From Bacteroidales bacterium UBA1800 (GTDB lineage: Bacteria > Bacteroidota > Bacteroidia > Bacteroidales > VadinHA17): DNA of 8,664 nt. A program made the translations under genes and the position numbers. Shown piece after piece: positions 4,485 through 8,664 of the stretch (its first letter is position 1; every line of letters begins with the position of its first letter). The notes under the pieces were generated by a model. That model was given only the letters and a program-made list of their open reading frames with translations. It searched no databases and was not told where the DNA came from. The stretch lies in the NCBI GenBank assembly GCA_002319915.1, contig DCFQ01000037.1, positions 541 through 9,204 of the forward strand. The letters run 5' to 3'.

Positions 4485-6365
4485 ATGTATGACATTCTTG
4501 AATTAAGTAATAAGCTTCTTCCGGAACTCAGGGAGATAGCGAAAGAGCTTAAGATTAAACGAACAGAGACGCTTAAAAAGCAGGATCTGATATATAAGAT
4601 TCTTGATCAGCAGGCCATTGAAGCCACTGAAAACAAGAAATCAGCTGTTGTTGAAACTACACCAGCAGCCCCGCCTCCGGTTCAGAAATCACCGGACCGC
4701 GATTTCGGGCAGAAAAAGGGGAAAAGGCCCAGAACTCCCAACGCTGGCAAAGGCAGGCCGGTCGAGTCGGTAATTTCAGTCTCACCGGATGACCTCAAAA
4801 AGCCGGATACGCTTCCTTTCGAACGCCGTGACCAGCCGCCGAGGCAGGAAAGGCCTGAAAGGCCGGAAAGGCAGTATAGGCAGGAAAGGCAGGAAAGGCC
4901 GGATGACAGAAGTGACCAGATGCGTAGCCAGGATAGCAGGAGGCCCGAAATAAGGAAGCCCCGGTGGACGGGAAACCAGAAAAGCTTCGAAAGAAGGGAG
5001 CTATCGTTTGACCCAAGGGAATCGGATTATAAGCCAAAGGAGCCAAGCTTCCCCGTGAAGGAGGAGAAGGAGGAGATCACGATCGAAAGTACCCTTCCGA
5101 TGAACGGAGAAGAACCTATATACGAAGATGTTAAGCCATCTGCTGAACCGGTTCCGGGCGATATTATAATCGAACCGCCTGTTAAGGAATCTGCGCCGGA
5201 GGTTCAACAAACGAAAGAAGAGAAAAAGGAAAGACCTTACGATTTTGAAGGCATCATCTATAATACCGGCGTCCTCGAGATAATGCCCGATGGCTACGGC
5301 TTCCTCAGATCGCCTGATTATAATTATCTTAACTCACCTGACGACATTTATGTTTCACAGTCGCAGATCAAGCTGTTCGGACTGAAGACAGGGGATACGA
5401 TCAAGGGGACCATCCGTCCGCCAAAGGAAGGGGAGAAATATTTCCCTCTCATCAAGATCGAGGAGATAAACGGAAGAAGCCCCGACTATATCAGGGACAG
5501 AGTTCCGTTCGACTTCCTTACCCCGCTTTTCCCAAATGAGAAATTCACATTGTGCTCCCCCGGAGAAGGTTCGCTTTCGGTCAGGGTGATCGACATGTTC
5601 GCCCCCATCGGGAAAGGCCAGAGAGGGCTGATCGTTGCCCAGCCGAAGACAGGTAAGACAATCCTCCTCCAGGAGGTCGCAAACGCGATTGCCAGGTATC
5701 ATCCCGAGGTTTACCTGATGATATTGCTGATTGATGAAAGGCCGGAGGAAGTGACCGACATGGCAAGGAACGTTAAGGCTGAAGTTATCGCTTCAACCTT
5801 TGACGAGCCTGCCGAAAGACATTGCAGGATAGCAAATATAGTGCTTGAAAAGGCAAAACGGCTCGTGGAATGCGGACACGATGTGGTAATCCTCCTCGAT
5901 TCAATAACAAGGCTCGCCAGGGCATTCAATACAACGGCCCCCGCTTCAGGAAAGGTCCTGTCGGGCGGTGTCGACTCTAACGCCCTTCATAAGCCCAAGA
6001 GGTTCTTCGGCGCTGCCAGGAATATCGAAAACGGGGGATCGCTCACCATAATAGCCACCGCTCTCACGGAAACAGGATCAAAGATGGACGATGTCATCTT
6101 CGAGGAATTCAAGGGAACAGGCAACATGGAGCTCCAGCTCGACCGAAAACTTTCGAACAGGAGAATATTCCCATCGATCGATATACCGGCCTCAAGCACC
6201 CGCCGCGAGGACTTGCTTCTTAACAAGAGCATACTCCAGAAGATATGGGTATTGAGGAATTACCTTACAGACATGAATTCGGTCGAAGCAATGGAGTTCC
6301 TGCGCGACAGGCTGATGCAGGCCAAGTCGAATGAAGAGTTCCTCATTTCGATGAACGGCGGATAA
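4485..6365 (+). CDS. rho: Transcription termination factor Rho with long disordered insertion
   Basis: Rho is a hexameric RNA-dependent ATPase that loads on nascent RNA and stops RNA polymerase. I choose ATG 4485 (626 residues), because MYDILELSNKLL is the standard Bacteroidota start; a TTG six bases earlier would only add two residues. Residues 1 to about 45 form the helical Rho N-domain. Residues about 50-250 are a hydrophilic, Pro/Arg/Glu/Lys-rich, probably disordered insertion containing a 9-bp tandem repeat (residues 120-140). Residues about 255-330 are the cold-shock-like RNA-binding domain (GVLEIMPDGYGFLRS at 262). The ATPase follows with Walker A AQPKTGKT near 385-392, Walker B LLIDERPEE with Asp417, DSITRLARAFNT at 472, then the Q- and R-loop region (GGVDSNALHKPKRFFGAARN, GSKMDDVIFEEFKGTGN). 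E. coli Rho has about 419 residues, so the extra length is the insertion. The gene is divergent from rpoD. Confidence 0.97.
   Translation: MYDILELSNKLLPELREIAKELKIKRTETLKKQDLIYKILDQQAIEATENKKSAVVETTPAAPPPVQKSPDRDFGQKKGKRPRTPNAGKGRPVESVISVSPDDLKKPDTLPFERRDQPPRQERPERPERQYRQERQERPDDRSDQMRSQDSRRPEIRKPRWTGNQKSFERRELSFDPRESDYKPKEPSFPVKEEKEEITIESTLPMNGEEPIYEDVKPSAEPVPGDIIIEPPVKESAPEVQQTKEEKKERPYDFEGIIYNTGVLEIMPDGYGFLRSPDYNYLNSPDDIYVSQSQIKLFGLKTGDTIKGTIRPPKEGEKYFPLIKIEEINGRSPDYIRDRVPFDFLTPLFPNEKFTLCSPGEGSLSVRVIDMFAPIGKGQRGLIVAQPKTGKTILLQEVANAIARYHPEVYLMILLIDERPEEVTDMARNVKAEVIASTFDEPAERHCRIANIVLEKAKRLVECGHDVVILLDSITRLARAFNTTAPASGKVLSGGVDSNALHKPKRFFGAARNIENGGSLTIIATALTETGSKMDDVIFEEFKGTGNMELQLDRKLSNRRIFPSIDIPASSTRREDLLLNKSILQKIWVLRNYLTDMNSVEAMEFLRDRLMQAKSNEEFLISMNGG
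4842..4904 (+). repeat. Seven 9-bp tandem units inside rho
   Basis: Seven in-frame units of the form AGG-C(A/C)(G/T)-GAA encode R-(Q/P)-E triplets, with one unit ending TAT and the last ending GAT. They give a positively and negatively charged run at residues 120-140 of Rho. The units are nearly identical at the DNA level, so copy number could change by slippage without shifting frame. Confidence 0.85.
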
Positions 6366-6382
6366 AAAAAAGAATATTTTTC

Positions 6383-6390
6383 TATCTTTG
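6383..6390 (+). promoter_or_regulatory. nifJ promoter -7 box
   Basis: TATCTTTG is a perfect TAnnTTTG match, 41 bases before the nifJ ATG, in the only 66 bases between rho and nifJ. Transcription would begin near 6397 with a leader of about 35 bases. The -33 position falls at the rho stop codon and shows no TTTG, so either the -7 box suffices or an activator is used. It suggests that nifJ has its own promoter rather than depending on rho. Confidence 0.55.
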
Positions 6391-6431
6391 CACTTTCTTT
6401 TCCAAACCAACTTAAACCATAATATTTCGAA

Positions 6432-8664
6432 ATGGCTACAAAGAAATTCATTACATGCGATGGCAACCAGGCCGCATCGCATGTAGCGTATATGTTTAGC
6501 GAGGTAGCTTGCATATACCCTATTACTCCATCTTCCACAATGGCCGAGTACGTTGACGAGTGGGCTGCAAATGGTCTTAAGAACATTTTCGGGGAAACAG
6601 TCAAGGTTATCGAAATGCAGTCGGAAGCCGGTGCTGCCGGAGCGGTGCACGGAGCACTCCAGACCGGAGCATTGACAACCACGTTTACCGCATCCCAGGG
6701 TTTGCTGCTAATGATCCCGAACATGTACAAGATCGCTGCTGAACTCCTCCCGGGCGTCTTTCATGTAAGCGCCAGGACATTGGCAGCACACGCGCTTTCA
6801 ATATTCGGGGACCACGGTGACATCTACGCTACCCGACAGACCGGATTTGCAATGCTGGCCAGCGGAAGCGTGCAGGAGATCATGGACCTGGCAGGTGTTG
6901 CCCACCTTACCGCAATCAAGTCAAGGATCCCGTTCCTGCATTTCTTCGATGGATTCCGTTCATCGGCCGAGGTGCAGAAGATTGAAATGCTCGAAATGGA
7001 GGACCTTAAGAAACTCCTCGACCTGAATGCACTTAAAAGGTTCCGCGACAATTCGATGAATCCCGAACATCCCGTAACCAGGGGTACCGCTCAGAATCCT
7101 GATATCTTCTTCCAGGCCAAGGAAGCCATCAATCCTTTCTATGAGCCGATCCCGGATGTCGTGAATTCATACATGGGAGATATCAGCAAGCTCACAGGCA
7201 GGGATTACAAGCCATTTACATACTACGGAGCCCCGGATGCGGAAAATATTATCGTGGCAATGGGTTCCATAACCGATACATCAAAGGAAGTCATCGATTA
7301 CCTTGCTGCAAAAGGGGAAAAGGCCGGGCTCATTTCCGTCCATCTCTACCGCCCGTTCTCCGCAAAATATTTCTTCAATGTGTTCCCCAAATCAGTGAAG
7401 AAGATCACGGTCCTCGACAGGACCAAGGAACCCGGTGCACCAGGCGATCCTCTTTACCTCGATATAAAGGAAATATTCTACGACAGGGAAGTCAGGCCAA
7501 CGATAATTGCAGGAAGATACGGCCTCAGCTCAAAAGACACAACTCCTTCACAGGTCTTTTCGGTTTTTGAGAACATGAAGATCAAGGAGCCGAAAAATCA
7601 CTTTACGGTTGGCATAGTTGATGATGTGACCTTTACATCCCTCCCGGTTCTCCCTGAGATCAATGTCGCACTCCCGGGAACACACTCAGCAAAGTTTTAC
7701 GGGCTCGGTTCCGACGGAACAGTCGGTGCAAACAAGAACTCGATAAAGATAATCGGCGATACGACCGATAAATATTGCCAGGCATATTTCGCATACGACT
7801 CCAAAAAATCAGGCGGTATTACCACTTCACACCTTCGTTTCGGCGACAAGCCGATCCGTTCGCCTTACCTGGTGAATACACCGGATTTCGTTGCATGCCA
7901 TGTGCCCTCATATCTCGACAAGTACGATATGCTCAAGGGCCTCAAGAAAGGCGGGACTTTCCTTCTTAACTCAATCTGGGACGTTGAAGAAACCAGGAAG
8001 AGGCTTCCGGATCATATGAAAAAATACCTTGCTGCCAACAACATCAATTTCTACATAATCAATGCTACTGCCATTGCCGAGGAACTTGGGCTGGGAACCA
8101 GGACAAACACCATCATGCAGGCAGCTTTCTTCAAACTCGCCAACATCATTCCTTATGAAAAGGCTGAAAAGGAGATGAAGAAAGCCATTTACAAGACCTA
8201 TGGCAGGAAAGGCGAAGAGGTTGTGAATATGAACTACGCCGCCGTCGACAGGGGCAGCCAGGTAACCAGGGTGGAAGTTCCTGCAGAATGGGCCGGCATT
8301 GAAGTTAAAAAAGCCGTTGACACTCGTAATGTTCCGGAATTCATAAGGGAAGTGGTAGAGCCGATAAACAGCCTTAAAGGGGACGATCTTCCCGTAAGTG
8401 CATTTAAAGGCAGGGAAGACGGGACATTCCCGTCAGGGACATCAGCTTATGAGAAGAGAGGCATAGCGGTCAACGTACCTGAATGGCAGCCGAAGGAATG
8501 CATCCAGTGCAACCAGTGTTCCTATGTATGCCCCCACGCTGTTATCAGGCCGTTCCTCCTCACCGATGAGGAAGCAGCCAATGCACCGGCCGGAACCGAC
8601 TTCATCCAGGGGATCCCCGGGATTCTCAAGCAGTACAAGTTCAGGATGCAGGTCAGCGTTTACG
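6432..8664 (+). CDS. nifJ: Pyruvate:ferredoxin (flavodoxin) oxidoreductase (3' end missing)
   Basis: This enzyme oxidatively decarboxylates pyruvate with CoA to acetyl-CoA and CO2 and passes two electrons to ferredoxin, in the cytosol of anaerobes. The frame runs without a stop from ATG 6432 to the right edge, giving 744 of an expected 1,180 or so residues in the single-chain, fused form. Visible parts are the N-terminal domain with YPITPSST (Thr32), EMQSEAGAAGA (Glu65) and SARTLAAHA (Arg115), which correspond to substrate and thiamine-site residues; the second domain from about 258 (IIVAMGSITDTS); the gamma-type domain from about 393 (VGIVDDVTFTSL, YGLGSDGTVGANKNS); and the start of the ferredoxin-like domain with CxxCxxCxxxCP at Cys690, 693, 696 and 700. 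The second cluster of that domain and the C-terminal thiamine diphosphate domain lie beyond the window. It has its own -7 box after rho. Confidence 0.97.
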   Translation, partial: MATKKFITCDGNQAASHVAYMFSEVACIYPITPSSTMAEYVDEWAANGLKNIFGETVKVIEMQSEAGAAGAVHGALQTGALTTTFTASQGLLLMIPNMYKIAAELLPGVFHVSARTLAAHALSIFGDHGDIYATRQTGFAMLASGSVQEIMDLAGVAHLTAIKSRIPFLHFFDGFRSSAEVQKIEMLEMEDLKKLLDLNALKRFRDNSMNPEHPVTRGTAQNPDIFFQAKEAINPFYEPIPDVVNSYMGDISKLTGRDYKPFTYYGAPDAENIIVAMGSITDTSKEVIDYLAAKGEKAGLISVHLYRPFSAKYFFNVFPKSVKKITVLDRTKEPGAPGDPLYLDIKEIFYDREVRPTIIAGRYGLSSKDTTPSQVFSVFENMKIKEPKNHFTVGIVDDVTFTSLPVLPEINVALPGTHSAKFYGLGSDGTVGANKNSIKIIGDTTDKYCQAYFAYDSKKSGGITTSHLRFGDKPIRSPYLVNTPDFVACHVPSYLDKYDMLKGLKKGGTFLLNSIWDVEETRKRLPDHMKKYLAANNINFYIINATAIAEELGLGTRTNTIMQAAFFKLANIIPYEKAEKEMKKAIYKTYGRKGEEVVNMNYAAVDRGSQVTRVEVPAEWAGIEVKKAVDTRNVPEFIREVVEPINSLKGDDLPVSAFKGREDGTFPSGTSAYEKRGIAVNVPEWQPKECIQCNQCSYVCPHAVIRPFLLTDEEAANAPAGTDFIQGIPGILKQYKFRMQVSVY

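Noticed and set aside
6366..6382. A-run then T-run after the rho stop as a terminator
   Set aside because: Only a weak A-T pairing is possible around AATATT, with no GC-containing stem, so I do not call a terminator.
6192..6730. Minus-strand open frames of about 150 codons over the rho-nifJ junction
   Set aside because: They run antisense to rho and nifJ, which are strongly supported, and show no family features.

Overview
The window reads as a piece of core chromosome from an anaerobic member of the Bacteroidota, most likely the order Bacteroidales. Four things support this. The sigma-70 protein is short and lacks region 1.1, and it has the N-terminus typical of that phylum. Rho carries a long disordered insertion. 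Perfect Bacteroidota -7 boxes (TAnnTTTG) occur in front of genes. Pyruvate:ferredoxin oxidoreductase (NifJ) is present, which suggests anaerobic metabolism. Arginine is often encoded by AGG throughout. All genes look vertically inherited; I see no prophage, insertion sequence, CRISPR array or defence island.

Layout. Positions 1-2295 (+): the 3' part of a LuxC-type acyl-CoA reductase gene, then a small gene of the pRiA4b ORF-3 family with a very acidic tail, then miaA (tRNA dimethylallyltransferase) after a 20-bp gap. Positions 2296-2571 hold no gene but two repeat structures: a hairpin unit bordered by 8-bp tandem repeats that supply the miaA stop codon, and a roughly 105-bp MITE-like palindrome ending beside rpe. 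Positions 2572-4123 (-): rpoD (primary sigma factor) followed by rpe (ribulose-phosphate 3-epimerase), 34 bp apart. Positions 4124-4484 form the divergent region between rpoD and rho. It contains an intrinsic terminator with a UUCG loop on the minus strand, a hairpin-rich stretch behind it that may be a small RNA gene, and a separate long-range hairpin in the rho leader. Positions 4485-6365 (+): rho. Positions 6432-8664 (+): nifJ, open at the right edge.

Together the genes cover transcription initiation (RpoD), transcription termination (Rho), translation fidelity (MiaA), pentose phosphate metabolism (Rpe) and anaerobic pyruvate oxidation (NifJ). I did not find a clearly new multigene system. 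The best candidates for something undescribed are the possible small RNA between rho and rpoD, the low-complexity insertion in Rho, and the two intergenic repeats.
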